Below, piece after piece: positions 22,707-33,592 of a DNA stretch of 64,000 nt (position 1 is its first letter; each line of letters opens with the position of its first letter). The notes beneath the pieces were generated by a model that saw only the letters and a list, made by a program, of their open reading frames with translations, was not told where the DNA came from and made no database searches. This DNA is from Calonectria ilicicola. Lineage: Eukaryota > Ascomycota > Sordariomycetes > Hypocreales > Nectriaceae. The stretch lies in NCBI GenBank assembly GCA_020809705.1, contig CP085834.1:1922001-1986000 (forward strand). Direction: 5' to 3'. The translations under genes and the position numbers were made by a program.

Positions 22707-22724
22707 CTGACTCGATGAGCTGAC
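22707..22724 (+). promoter_or_regulatory. Composite bZIP-like element, copy 1
   Basis: CTGACTCGATGAGCTGAC: an AP-1/Gcn4-like TGACTCG, then a TGAC half-site 6 bases on. Copies with the same spacing lie at 22776 and 26017. Confidence 0.55.
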
Positions 22725-22775
22725 AAAGTATACTTAGGTGGGGTGTGTCACCTTGCCTAAATCGGTGTCGATGTG

Positions 22776-22793
22776 CTGACTCGCCAAGCTGAC
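22776..22793 (+). promoter_or_regulatory. Composite bZIP-like element, copy 2
   Basis: CTGACTCGCCAAGCTGAC matches copy 1 outside the 3-base spacer, apart from that spacer's sequence. Confidence 0.55.
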
Positions 22794-23105
22794 ATCGTCA
22801 CTCTGAGGGGGTTTCTCGCTTGTTTTAGCCAGAATCGTCTCTATTGGCTCTCGGGCGGATCGGCAAGCAAAAACGCTTGGTGGCTCCCAGCTCAGCGAAC
22901 TAACAGGCGCTAGTTCCTTGAATTCTCCACCTGGCGTTCCGATTGCTTTCCCTCTCAACGCGGGGTGAGCTAAAACGTGATGAGGATTGATAAGGTGATC
23001 GCCTCATGCCCACAGGAGGATTAATTGTATTCAATAGATGACCTCCTCTTTCGCCTAGCGTTTCTTCTCGTCCATAGCTATTCATACTAGTTTATACTAT
23101 TTACA

Positions 23106-25378
23106 ATGCCCTCTCGCAACAGCAGTGCAGCTCCAGGTTCTGAGACAGTGAGCAAACCAGAGTCAAGATATGGAAACCACCCACTACACAGCCACTCTCT
23201 TCGACCCTTGCACGTCATTGTTATTGGTGCGGGTCCTTCAGGCATAGCAACCCTGATCCAACTCAAAAGCCTCGCCCACGTAACCTTCCAATGTTTTGAA
23301 AAGAACTCCGATGTTGGAGGCACATGGCTGGAAACGCGGTATCCTGGTGCTGCATGCGATGTTGCCAGCCATGCGTACCAGTACACTTTTGAAGAGAAGA
23401 AAGATTGGTCTAGACAGTAAATCACCCATGTTCTACAACAGCAGTCTAGCTCTTTTGCTTACAAGACGTCCAGTTTTGCGCCCGCCGAAGAAATAGGCGA
23501 ATACTTTATTTCTGTGACCAAGAAGTACGACATTTATCCTTACATCGACTTCAACAGCCGTGTTGTTGGAGCGAAATGGGATGAAACTCGAGCCAAGTGG
23601 GTTGTAAGCATCATGAATCAAGATTACTCAGAAGCTGTTGCGCCCAAACAAGCCGTGCAACACGAAGCTGATATTTTGATAAATGCTGGCGGGATTTTGA
23701 ATGATTGGAAATGGCCGGATATTCCGGGCCTTGGAACTTTTAAAGGAGAAACAATGCATACCGCTGCGTGGGTAAGACTCTTACAAAATCTCCGAAATCA
23801 TGCACAACTTCGCTAAACCGAGATTAGGATTCAACAATCGACTTAGCGGGCAAGTCAGTTGCAGTCATTGGTTCAGGGGCGAGTAGCATCCAATTGGTCC
23901 CTTCCATTCAACCTGTTTGCCAAAAGCTCGAAGTTTTCGTCAGATCTCCCACATATATTCTCCCCACGATTGGTTTTGGAGTAGAGTCTGCAGGCTTCAA
24001 CGAACACTGTCCGTAAACCCCCTCAAAGGTCCGCTCGACCCTCCAGGAAAGCATCTAACGGTCTACAAGATTCGGAATCAGACATTGAAAGATTCTCTAC
24101 TGACCCAGTCGCATATCGGAAATTTAGGAAGAATATTGAGCAGCAGATGAATGAGAACTTCGTCAACAGTGTCAAAGCCTCAGAACAGCAGGTCAAGGCG
24201 CGATTAGTGGGCACATTTGTTCAAACTGGATCTTACTCATTCTGACAATTACCAGTGGGCCGAAGCTGAAATGAAGAGGGTCATAAAGTCCCCTGATCTA
24301 CAGGAGAAACTCATTCCAAGGTGGGTAACGAGGATGTGGCGACATTTGATATCTGCCGCCTGATGAAGGATGAAACAGCTAACATGGAATTCACTGTAGA
24401 TGGGAGTTTGGATGCCGACGCATCACGCCTGGTTTGCCGTACCTAGAGGCCGTGCAGAAGCCTAATGTTGATGTAATTCGATCGGGAATCACTAAAATTA
24501 CAGACCGAGGACTTCAGACAGAGGATGGTGTAATTCATCCTGTTGATGTCATCATCTGTGCGACAGGGTTCAATACGTCATTTTCTTCGAGATTTCCAAT
24601 CACCGGTCGCGAAGGCATTACTCTCGACGAAATGTGGAAGCGCCGTGGCCCTGAGGGCTATCTTAGCCTGGCAATCTCTGGACTGCCTAATTATTTTAGT
24701 AAGACTGGATTTCACATGATTAGAATGAGTGCTAATTACACAAGGTTTATTGGGTCCAAATTGTCCCATCGCCAACGGGTCGCTAGTCCCATGCATTGAG
24801 TGGAGGTTAGAGGATTACCATAAATTAACAAGTTTTGAAGATTGAGAGCTAACTTTTTATCAGCACCAAATATATGATTCAGGCAATTGAGAAAATTCAA
24901 AGAGATCTAATACGGTCTCTAGATGTCAAACAGCCGATTCAAGACGCTTTCAATGATTACGCGCAGCTAGTCCATCAAGATCTTGTTTGGACAGGATCCT
25001 GCCGTAGCTGGTGTAAGTTTTTATCACCGCACTTTAATTGGAGTAGTATTGACCCCGTCCTAAAAGATAAGGATTCGTCAACAGACCGTGTCATTGCAGT
25101 GTGGCCAGGCTCGAGCATCCATTTTATGGAAATGGTGCAGTCTCCAAGGTGGGAGGATTTCAACATCGAATATAAATATGTAAATATCTTGCTGTCTTCT
25201 TCTCAGCTGAGCTTTAAAACTAACCCTTTTAGTCCAATCCTTTCATCTTCATGGGAAATGGTGTCTCCCAACGCGAGGCAGCTAGTCGAGACCTAACATT
25301 TTGTAAGTTGAATAAAGCATGCCTAATTCGTTACTATTTACTAAGCCGTGGATAGATCTGGATACTATGAATGAGTAG
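23106..25378 (+). CDS. Baeyer-Villiger monooxygenase / flavin monooxygenase 2
   Basis: Model join(23106..23416,23474..23771,23828..24008,24070..24206,24256..24320,24400..24698,24745..24805,24864..25012,25067..25179,25233..25302,25356..25378), 568 residues, ten introns of 46-79 bp. Motifs: FAD site VIVIGAGPSG near residue 40, GGTWLETRYPGAACDV, a full BVMO fingerprint FKGETMHTAAW at about 193-203, NADPH site VAVIGSGASS, VIICATGF, then LGPNCPIANGS and a C-terminal CRSWY/KDS...WPGSS. Every join keeps the frame and restores family sequence, for example DWSR/HFAPAEEI and FNEH/YSESDIERF. The last exon codes only seven residues and its join is the least sure. The protein is a paralogue of BVMO 1. It likely oxygenates a ketone; the substrate is unknown. 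Confidence 0.86.
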
Positions 25379-26173
25379 GCGATGTAATTCTGGTCCTGGG
25401 ATGCCAGGTGCAAACATCGACCCCTTTTCAAGTGTGGTGTTGGAAATCATCCCTCGAAATCCATGTAGTTCAGATATACGTAATAGTGTAGAGAGTACAA
25501 AGATGACCATGCGCTCTGTGGCTTTAGTGATGCTTTGCAATGTCATAGGGCTCTAAATATGTAACTGCGCCGTCTTAGAACTATGAGTACAATGAAAGGC
25601 TCAATTAATATTTTTGACGGTTTACCACTATTAGCATCTATTTCACTTGTTTATGTTTGGAAATGCAACAGTGAGCCCGACCCAGGGCAGCGAGCAGCTT
25701 TTAGTACAAGTATGGTTAAACGATTGGTGGTACTGTTAGTAACAGTGTTTATACGATATACATAACCCCTTTCATAGCTATTGACAGCACAACTGGAGAA
25801 CTAATATTAGCATAAAAGGGCGCCCACAATACAGTCTATGAGGCCATGCACAATAATTGATATCGGAAAAGGAGAAGGTGTCTAGAATTCTAGCTTGATG
25901 ATACAAATTCTACCTCTGCCCCCACTTTTTACCATGCAGGCTAACTCTTTATAATTTAGTCAAGGATCAGTAAGTCGCTTTTCAGCAACATCTGCGATAC
26001 AGGGTATTCTACTGCGCTGAGTCAGTGAGCTGACTTAACCGACGACTTTAGTACTTTATTTAAAGTGTTCTAAATGCCAAATGCACATCAAAAAGGCATA
26101 TGGATTGAGCTGGTTTATCCAGCTTTAAATAAACTCTTTTATTCTCTTATAAATTCTTGTTCATGACAGCAAA
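25379..26173. promoter_or_regulatory. BVMO 2 3' region and SDR 2 promoter
   Basis: 795 bp with no supported gene. A composite element with a perfect AP-1 core lies at 26017-26034, about 140 bp upstream of the SDR start. Confidence 0.55.
26017..26034 (+). promoter_or_regulatory. Composite bZIP-like element, copy 3
   Basis: CTGAGTCAGTGAGCTGAC contains the palindromic AP-1 core TGAGTCA and the same trailing AGCTGAC at the same distance as copies 1 and 2. Confidence 0.6.
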
Positions 26174-27013
26174 ATGTCTTCCTCAATCGCTGAACAAAAG
26201 CTTGCCGGAGGCGTGGCTGTAATCACAGGCGTTGGTGGTGGACTAGGCTCAGGCCTCGCTCGCCGTGCTGCATCGCTAGGCATGACAATAGTTGTGGCTG
26301 ATATTGCGTTTGAAAAGGCTCAGGAGGTAGCAGACGGGATCATCAGCGCTGGAGGTCAAGCTGAAGCCATTTCCGTCGACGTCTCTCAACCAGCCAACCT
26401 TTACAAGCTTGCCGACCATGTGTTTTCTCGTTACGGAGCTGTTCGACTGCTCATCAATAATGCTGGTATCGAAGCTCTGGGAGAATGCTGGGAGTTATCG
26501 CCCTCCCGTTTAGAAACAACACTTAATGTCAATATCCATGGAGTGGTTCATGGAGTACGAGCCTTTTTGCCACGTATGATTGAGTCTGGCAAGGAGTGCT
26601 GGATTGCAAATGTATCCAGTATCGGGGCCTTTGGGATAGTTCCCAGTCAGTCCATCTACATTCTGACGAAGCATGCTGTTCAGGCATTCACGGAAGGTTT
26701 ATATGTGGATTTGAAACTCAGAAATTCACCTATTCATGTCTGTTCAATCACTCTAGGACTTTTGAAGACGAACATATTCGATAGCGAAGAAGATGGATCT
26801 GTTATTAACCCTAATGCTCAGTTGAGTGAACATCAGACTCACATGGCAAAGCTGGCTCGGTTAGATGGTATGGACGTTGAGGAAGCTAGTGAAATTATCA
26901 TGCGTCAAATTACTGAGGGAAAGTTCTGGGTCATCACGCATCCTGAGGTAACTAAACAATTCTTAAACCACAGGTCCAATTTTTTCTTAGCTCAGAGCAA
27001 CCCAACTCAGTAG
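26174..27013 (+). CDS. Short-chain dehydrogenase/reductase 2
   Basis: Single exon, 279 residues, ATG at 26174. The cofactor motif TGVGGGLG lies near residues 18-25, with an acidic residue in VVADIA that favours NAD. NNAGIE is near residue 97, the catalytic Ser in NVSSIGA and the Tyr/Lys pair in YILTK. Classical SDR length and order. It sits tail-to-tail with the CoA ligase and downstream of BVMO 2. A sensible role is oxidation of an alcohol to the BVMO's ketone, but substrate cannot be told from sequence. Confidence 0.9.
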   Translation: MSSSIAEQKLAGGVAVITGVGGGLGSGLARRAASLGMTIVVADIAFEKAQEVADGIISAGGQAEAISVDVSQPANLYKLADHVFSRYGAVRLLINNAGIEALGECWELSPSRLETTLNVNIHGVVHGVRAFLPRMIESGKECWIANVSSIGAFGIVPSQSIYILTKHAVQAFTEGLYVDLKLRNSPIHVCSITLGLLKTNIFDSEEDGSVINPNAQLSEHQTHMAKLARLDGMDVEEASEIIMRQITEGKFWVITHPEVTKQFLNHRSNFFLAQSNPTQ

Positions 27014-27099
27014 ATGCGTATCAACGGATCTGAATCTTCTTGATAGATAGAAAAGCAGTAGAAGTCCAAATCTAATGCCATAAGGTATTCGTTCGACTA

Positions 27100-29115
27100 T
27101 CAAATTTTAGCCTGGACCACTGTCTTTTGAGACTGCTTCCATCTGTCTTTGAGTACCCGTCGGAGAATTTTACCCGCAGCACTACGCGGGATTTGAGATA
27201 CAAACTCGACACCACCTGTCAATCTTTTATGCCGTGTCTTATTTGCCTTGACAAATTCTTGAAGCTCGATTCCTGTTTCAGCATTTTCTGGTACTCCGGG
27301 CTTGACCACAACAAACGCCCTGGGAACTTCGCCTGAGTACTCGTGAGATATTCCGATAATCGCAACATCGCTGACTATTGGATGGCCGTGCAACAAATCC
27401 TCTAATTCGGCAGGTGCTATGCCATGACCGCGAACCTTGATGGAATATTTTGGTTAGCTTTCCGTAAGGAATTGTTAGATGCTCAGACGATTATACCCAC
27501 TTTTATCATCTCCTTGATTCTATCGTGGATTGCAACAAACCCTTCATTATCAATGCTCCCTAGGTCACCAGTTCTTAAGAAGCCACCAGAAACATAGGTT
27601 TCCTGTTCTTCCTCTGGCCTGTTCAAATATCCCATTGTTATCTGGGGACCCTTGGCCCACAGCTGAAGCCATAGGTTAGGTTCAGGACTAAATTCACTAT
27701 CGGGTTCTTGACATACCTCTCCCACTTGACCTTTTAGCATATCTTGCATCGTGTCAGGGTCTACAATGCGGATCTCCGTCCCAGGGACCAGTTTGCCAAC
27801 TTTCGTTGCATTAGCCCACGTACTGAGATGTGGTGGGGTGACAGATAGGCAGGATGTAGTTTCGGTCATTCCCCAAGCCTGCCGAAGCCGAACATTGGGG
27901 AAACGAGCCTCTAATTTTGCAATGATCTTTTCGGAAAGTGGTGCAGCGCCAGTATTGAATTGGACGACAAAGGATAGATCGTATTTCGGAACGATGGGAT
28001 CATTCACGAGACGAATCAACAGGGCTTTTATCTAGTTAGCAGATATTCCGAAGGTTTTGGAAGTAGTCGAGGCAGGTTCTCACGGGGGACAAGCCACAGT
28101 TCGTTGCAGCGGTACTTTTCGACCACTTTTAACATGTGTGACATTTCGAATTTTGACATGATAACGACATTCTGCTGGATAAAGATTGGGAGATGAAGTA
28201 GATGCACAAGTCCCGTGACTAGCAAATATTAGTCAATATTTAACACGAGTTTAGAAACAGACACACTATGGTAAAACGGAAGAACTCCCAGGATAGTGTT
28301 TTGTTCTTTGGGAACTATGAAATGACGCATTTGACGTAACTGGCTTATGACATTCAGGTGAGAAATCATAATCTTCATGAGTGTTCATGGTTAGCATTTT
28401 CTGTTCAACTCAACTAGTTGCACACAGGATCTGGGCATTCTAGATATGATAAGCAACTCACTGGTTTCGGCTTTCCGGTCGTCCCGGAGCTAAAACAGAG
28501 GAATGCACATGGCGAACTGTCTTTATTCGAAGGATTCCAAGGAATGATGAAGTCATTACTAAGATCATTCCCTCGACTAATCACGTCCTGCAGCGAGGTT
28601 GTTCCCGCAATTGAACCATTCAAAGTAATTATGTGTGAAAATGGGATATTGAGGGGTAGACATGCTTGCTTGACCTCGTCTACTGTTTCAACATCAGCGA
28701 AAACCATTACGGCCTTGGAGGCCTCGAAAAAGTAAACTAGATCTGTGTGCTTTGCCTCGGGGGGCAGTACAGTCACAACTGTGCCAAGACGGGCAGCAGA
28801 AAATATGGCCACCGGGTACCATATCGAATTTCTGCCAACAATTGCGACGGTTTGACCTGCACAAAGATCATAATCTCTCGCAAGCACGATGGAAGCGGCC
28901 GTGGCGACAGTTTTTAGGCTGCTATGAGAGAGAAAAGCTCCTGTTGTACCATCTACAAAGCCATTTTCAGTGGCAAACGGCGAACTGTTGGACTCCAATA
29001 GCCAATTCCAGATTGAAACACCATCGGGACCTATCCCAATCAGCAATAAATTGGGAGAGACGGGGGCCTCCAATAGTGACGTACCTGGTTCAAGGTGGGG
29101 GCCAAAATAAGACAT
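27100..29115 (-). CDS. AMP-forming acyl-CoA synthetase, 4-coumarate-CoA ligase-like
   Basis: Model complement(join(27100..27435,27501..28024,28084..28218,28267..28372,28462..29115)), 584 residues, introns 48-89 bp. It activates a carboxylic acid with ATP and joins it to CoA. Visible motifs: P-loop CFSSGTTGKPKP near residue 210, QAWGMTETTS, TGDLG, the hinge region IKEMIK/VRGHGIAPAELEDLL, and the catalytic Lys in SAAGKILRR. Joins restore GKPKP/IMISHLN, FYH/ITGLV and LVP/PLLIRLV. The C-terminus AKI fits a loose PTS1 peroxisomal signal. In the cluster it would feed an acid from ester cleavage into beta-oxidation. Its promoter has AP-1-like sites and a 17 bp T tract. Confidence 0.9.
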
Positions 29116-29347
29116 TGCAACTGAATTTGTATAAACTTAGGACTATTGTGATATGGTGGTAGTGAGGTATTGTGGAATTTTGACGCGGCGCTTAAATTTT
29201 TTTGGTTTGGGCAGGTACATGAAATTCTTTTTATTGATTCTTTTTACTGATTTTGTCACTAAGTTACTGTCTTGACCGAGGTTATATTTCCACTGAGCCC
29301 TTGTTAAATTCTAGCTTCTCGCATCTCGGCTACACCCAACTCCACTT

Positions 29348-29382
29348 TTGAGTCAGTAGAACTGACTTGTCTTGCTGACTCG
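29348..29382 (+). promoter_or_regulatory. AP-1-like sites upstream of the CoA ligase
   Basis: TTGAGTCA followed by ACTGAC (29348-29366, one base longer spacing than the other copies) and CTGACTCG at 29375-29382. They lie about 235-270 bp upstream of the ligase ATG. Confidence 0.5.
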
Positions 29383-29396
29383 CCCTGCACCTTGGC

Positions 29397-29413
29397 TTTT
29401 TTTTTTTTTTTTT
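29397..29413. repeat. Poly(T) tract, 17 bp
   Basis: An uninterrupted T run in the CoA-ligase promoter. Such dA:dT tracts commonly exclude nucleosomes in fungal promoters. Confidence 0.8.
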
Positions 29414-31010
29414 CAACAATCGACATTGCCCCGTCTTGTGAGAAGGTTCAATAAGTTAAGTAAACGTATAAAAAGAAATTGAAACGTTGACCAAGCAGAT
29501 AATTTGTTCAGGGTAGTAAAGGCAATTTTGATAAATAATTTTCTTCATCACCAGTGCGCCCTTCCGATTTTAATGCGCCATCATCCGCGATTTATGCATC
29601 GCACATAAATCATTTTGCACAATATTATCAATTAAAGAAATCGTTCGGGCAATCTGGGCAATTTCTGGGTAAGTCGCACATTTAAACGCAATTCTTTTGA
29701 CATGGATTTCACCTGTAATTTGATACCGGTTGCAAGGACCCCGTATAGCTTTTCTCATACAGAAGATGCTGTCGGTAACCGCCGACTCCATGTTCACAAA
29801 TCGCAATTGTGATAGTCACGCAATGCATCGCCCCGCAACACCAACCTGAGTGACGAGCAAGGGACCTAACTTAGCGAGCCTGAATCGTGATATTGCGATA
29901 AGGGGTGAAAAAAGCGGCATTTCTACAATGAAGTTCCTCCCAAGCTATTAATTGCGACCAAAGTCCAACGAGACCCTGAATCTTGTCGCAAGGGGTGATC
30001 TGGACTGTCGGCAATTGAAATATCGAGGATTTCAGTATACATTATGATCGACAATAAATGACCTGAGCCGGTTGAGCAACTGAGCCTCAATAGACTCCGA
30101 TTCAAGAATCAGGAGGGATAAATTTACTGCATTTTGCTGGCCTCTGAGCCAGAATCAAAACTAACGGGCGTGATTGCAGGCTGCACATTTGTGCTTAGAC
30201 CATCTGCAACACGAGAAAAATGACAAGCGTGGTAGAATTCATTTTATTTTGTCTTCGGTTTTCGTGTAAGACAGATTGAGCAATGTGCAGTGCGTATCTT
30301 GTTGCTAGATAGTGTTGAATGGCGAGCCGCTGGTGGTGGCGGTACGACCCCTGGCACGTACCTTTTGACAGGGCCTTGGATTACATCATGGTTTTGGGTT
30401 ATTTCGCCCCCCTTGTGTTGAGATCAACCAACAGCCATGGGACAGACATGGACTGGGGATCATAGCTCATCTTCAAGTTTTGTGTTGGTTATTCGCCCTA
30501 TTTCTTCCAGGGATCCTCGGTCCCTTGACCTTTTTTTGTCGTAGACCCAGCAGAGCACTTGTTGGTTCAGACCCAAGTTTTGGATGGCAGTGACGAGAAG
30601 ACAGGCATTCTCAGACCTAGCATTCTTTCTTTGAACTAGAAAGCGGAGGTAAATGCCAAAAGAAAAAAGACCCCATAGTACCCACTTCTTATTGTTGCTT
30701 ATGTTGATTACTTCAGGGGGTATCTATTCGACGGGATTGAGCAACCATGCCTTTCCTCGTGTTTTGGGAAAAGAAGCCGGTGGAATCCCCACATAATTTC
30801 CTCCTGTGAACATGGGCTAGATAAACAAGGATACAGCGCCGAAAGCGCAGCTGCAGAGTAATCATGATTACGGCCGGGATGTAATCAACCACCAGGGCGC
30901 GGTGTAGTTAAATTCGAGGACGTCTTGCAAGGGAAGTACGAACAAAATCCTATTCTACACAATTTATTCTTACTATTTAAATCATCGCAAGAAACCAAAT
31001 TTTTTTAGCC

Positions 31011-31407
31011 ATGAGCTCCAATCAATCCCAAAACAGTGCCAGCCCTAAACCCCAATCTACTGCGCAACAGGGGCCACAGGGACAGCAACGACGTCGACCG
31101 ATGCCACTGATTCTACAAGATCTACCACCGGCTCAGCTAATTAATCTGACGCTGAATCTCCTCCGCCAGCAGTGGACGCAGCAACAGGCTCGTAATTACC
31201 AGCATACATGCACCTGTCACGCCTCACGCTCCCAACATAACCGCCCGAGGGGTGTTCGTCATCGACGCCGTGTTCAAATCACTGTCCGTGAACAGGCAAG
31301 CCGCAACAGTCGTGTGTGGAGGCTTCGCGATACTACAACATGGCGCCGATCCTGATATCAGCCATTACTTTACTCTTGCAGATGGACTAGAACGGGGTTG
31401 GATTTAG
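31011..31407 (+). CDS. Small hypothetical protein, two exons
   Basis: Model join(31011..31191,31250..31407), 112 residues. I do not recognise it. The N-terminal 35 residues are Ser/Gln/Pro-rich and basic. A helix-like LQDLPPAQLINLTLNLLRQQ follows. After a 58 bp intron (GTAATT...CATAACCGCCCGAG) comes VFVIDAVFKSLSVN, then TVVCGGFAILQHGADPDISHYF. The join is chosen because the unspliced frame turns into arginine-rich, uncharacteristic sequence while the spliced frame looks like a folded domain. It might be a fragment of a longer gene. Confidence 0.4.
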
Positions 31408-31683
31408 TAGAAGTTGGGTACATCTTAGGCATTTGCTGGGTAACGACACGCAATCAGACAGTAAATCATGTCAAATCAACTCCCTCGTGACACATTCCTG
31501 ATGACTTGAAGTCAAATATTCCTCGTGCAATGCTCCAATGTCTGCGTGTGTGATAGCTCCCGTTTCCACCGGCGCCAGTGACTGTTCCCAAAGAACATTG
31601 AATAGCAGTCGTTCCATCATCATTCCCACCTCACAAATCGATATGAATCCACGCAAATATGCTTCCCAGATCAATTGCATCCT

Positions 31684-31932
31684 TTAGTCGGTAACTCCAG
31701 CGCAGCCAAAGTCTGCCACGCAGCAATCGTGAAAATCGGTTCGGAGATCGCCCTCTACCCAACAACCACGGTCAAAGTTTTTGACCTTGAGTTTGACACA
31801 GCAAACGTGAGTGGCCTGACCTTGAGAGGTCTCCTTGGAGCAGCGGGAGGTGCCTTTGCTTGCTTTGCACCAGCTTGCGGAGACCGCACTTGCAGAGAGT
31901 GCAAGCCCGAGGAAGAAAGTCGTGAGCTTCAT
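31684..31932 (-). CDS. Small secreted cysteine-rich protein
   Basis: 82 residues from the ATG at 31930-31932. The signal peptide MKLTTFFLGLALSASAVSA is followed by a mature chain of about 63 residues with eight cysteines in the order C, C, CC, C, CC, C. That resembles, but does not match, the hydrophobin order (C, CC, C, C, CC, C). Size, secretion and even cysteine number suit an effector-like or antimicrobial-type protein. No family was recognised. The ORF extends upstream, but the chosen ATG is the one that places the signal peptide at the N-terminus. Confidence 0.7.
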   Translation of the reverse strand: MKLTTFFLGLALSASAVSASWCKASKGTSRCSKETSQGQATHVCCVKLKVKNFDRGCWVEGDLRTDFHDCCVADFGCAGVTD

Positions 31933-33346
31933 CTTGGAATAGTTCTTCTCGACAGGGGTCGATAGAGATCGACAGGTGAGATGGCGTTGCCGAGGTTTGT
32001 GGCGGAAATTCAAATTTGAAGAATTGGATTTTGTTTGGTGGTAGAGGGACCAGTTCTCAAAGACGATGTCAAAGCGCGTCTTGAAATGGCGTTGGGTTTG
32101 CTTTATCTCGACCCCTCAGTTGTTTTGTGGCAGGAGAAAAGATGTATCAAGGGTCAGAGATACTTGATGAGGCTTGCAGCGTTGCACCACTCTAGGCGCG
32201 CTAGCGAGATATTTATATGTATGCCTAGGGCTTACTTAACAAGCTTCAACGATGGCCAGCAATTATTTGGAACCTCCCATCGGAAAATGCAAATTGTTAG
32301 GGTTTGGTTAAGGTTCGCGTATGACACCTTGGGTGCGTCTACAATGGTCACATCAAATCCAGTGCTGGGAAATTGCGGCTCAGCTAACCAACATTACCAC
32401 CAAGTCCCGCTTGATGTAGATGCAAAATGCTCAACAACAGAAACTGCGCAGGCTCGTTGTGCAAAGGCTAGAGATATTATAAGACCACCCAGTGCGTAGT
32501 CGGTATCGCGCGGAGCGTGTTCCTGAGTTTTGCATCATGCAGGCATCATATTCAGGTAAATATGCAGCGGCCCGACAGGGTACATTTCGGTCCTAATATC
32601 CTTCTTATTTAGCTGCTGAATGACCAATAAGCGCTGCATGTATGACGTGCTCGAGCGTCTCAACTGCAGAGCAGCTGCACTAAAGATGACATGTGTCAAG
32701 ATTAAAATAGGCACAATACCTTCTCCTCAGCCCATTTACACCTTGAGTTCCCTAGCTGCTGGAGCATTCACTTTCCGGTGGCATATTTCTGGGGGAGCTG
32801 AACCTTGAGTGCCTCGCTTTTATAGAAATCGGAGAAAGGTACAAGTTTATCGTTGGAATTCGGACATGTCTAGTATCCACCCACCGTCCCAACGGTTACA
32901 GAAACGAGGGGTAATGGTATCTCAACAGGTTAGATTGTCTAAATCATTCTTCAATTTTCTGTTATTCCAATACGAGCCTTTTTTGTCGCGCCCAAGATTG
33001 AGAAGTTGGATGCAGATTCGATTCCAAGTAAGATGCCTTCAAAGTATTTTGTAACAAAGGGGCAGATTGACCATTTGACCAGTCAGATAAAGAAAAGAGG
33101 ATCTCATTCCATCCTCCCACCCCCACAGAGACCAGCTTTAGATACAAGTATTACCCTCCTCCGTGGACTCCTCAATTTGCGAATTGTCTCCGCTGTTGAG
33201 GCTGCAATAATTTAAGCTTCTTTCTTGGGCCGGTATTACCGATTTCTTTCGGGTCATGTGGCTGCCTATAGCTCCATGCGATCACACAAATCCCTTACAT
33301 AATCTACGGCCATGTCTGCGCTTGTTAGCTCCGCCTCTGAATAGCT
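31933..33346. other. Intergenic, no supported gene
   Basis: 1.4 kb between the two small secreted-protein genes. A 154-codon plus-strand ORF near 32035-32499 has no recognisable features and probably no ATG start. Confidence 0.5.
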
Positions 33347-33592
33347 TCATGATGTGGATGTACCTTGAGCAGATCCGCTGACCCCGCAGTCTCGATTGCA
33401 CTCGGAAGAATCATAGGAAATCTGATTCAAATTTGAACATATGCTTTTCGCAAGTCCTCCCCCACAACTTTTTATTTTGTTTGCAGCGGCTCCGACACAA
33501 GGGGCCACACATCGGACTGAACGACCAATTGTGAAGATGTTGAACGCGGATGCAGAGGTCGCAAATAAAGTCACAAAAACACTAAATTTCAT
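33347..33592 (-). CDS. Small secreted cysteine-rich protein, CFEM-like spacing in part
   Basis: 81 residues from the ATG at 33590-33592. Signal peptide MKFSVFVTLFATSASA, then about 65 residues with six cysteines: C-x3-C (VRCVAPC), single Cys in KSCGGG and SICSN, and a final C-x3-C (ECNRDCG). The first and last pairs resemble the fungal CFEM fold, but the central C-x-C of CFEM is missing, so the match is partial. The Ser/Thr-rich tail is short and no GPI signal is seen. Probably an extracellular or wall protein. Confidence 0.65.
   Translation of the reverse strand: MKFSVFVTLFATSASAFNIFTIGRSVRCVAPCVGAAANKIKSCGGGLAKSICSNLNQISYDSSECNRDCGVSGSAQGTSTS

Larger units (their letters stand above)
22382..23105. 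promoter_or_regulatory. Divergent promoter of the TF-domain protein and BVMO 2
   Basis: 724 bp without a gene. It holds two copies of an 18 bp composite element at 22707-22724 and 22776-22793. Confidence 0.6.
29116..31010. other. Intergenic, gene-poor
   Basis: 1.9 kb of CoA-ligase promoter and anonymous sequence. Only short chance ORFs; I see no RNA gene. Confidence 0.55.

Noticed and set aside
22690..22790. GGTTCAAATCC on the minus strand resembling a tRNA B box
   Set aside because: T-stem bases do not pair and no A box, anticodon arm or acceptor stem could be built around it.
31684..31932. Hydrophobin
   Set aside because: Eight cysteines are present, but their order (C, C, CC, C, CC, C) differs from the hydrophobin pattern.
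32035..32499. 154-codon plus-strand ORF
   Set aside because: No convincing ATG start, no domain and odd composition; overlaps the likely promoter of the small secreted protein gene.
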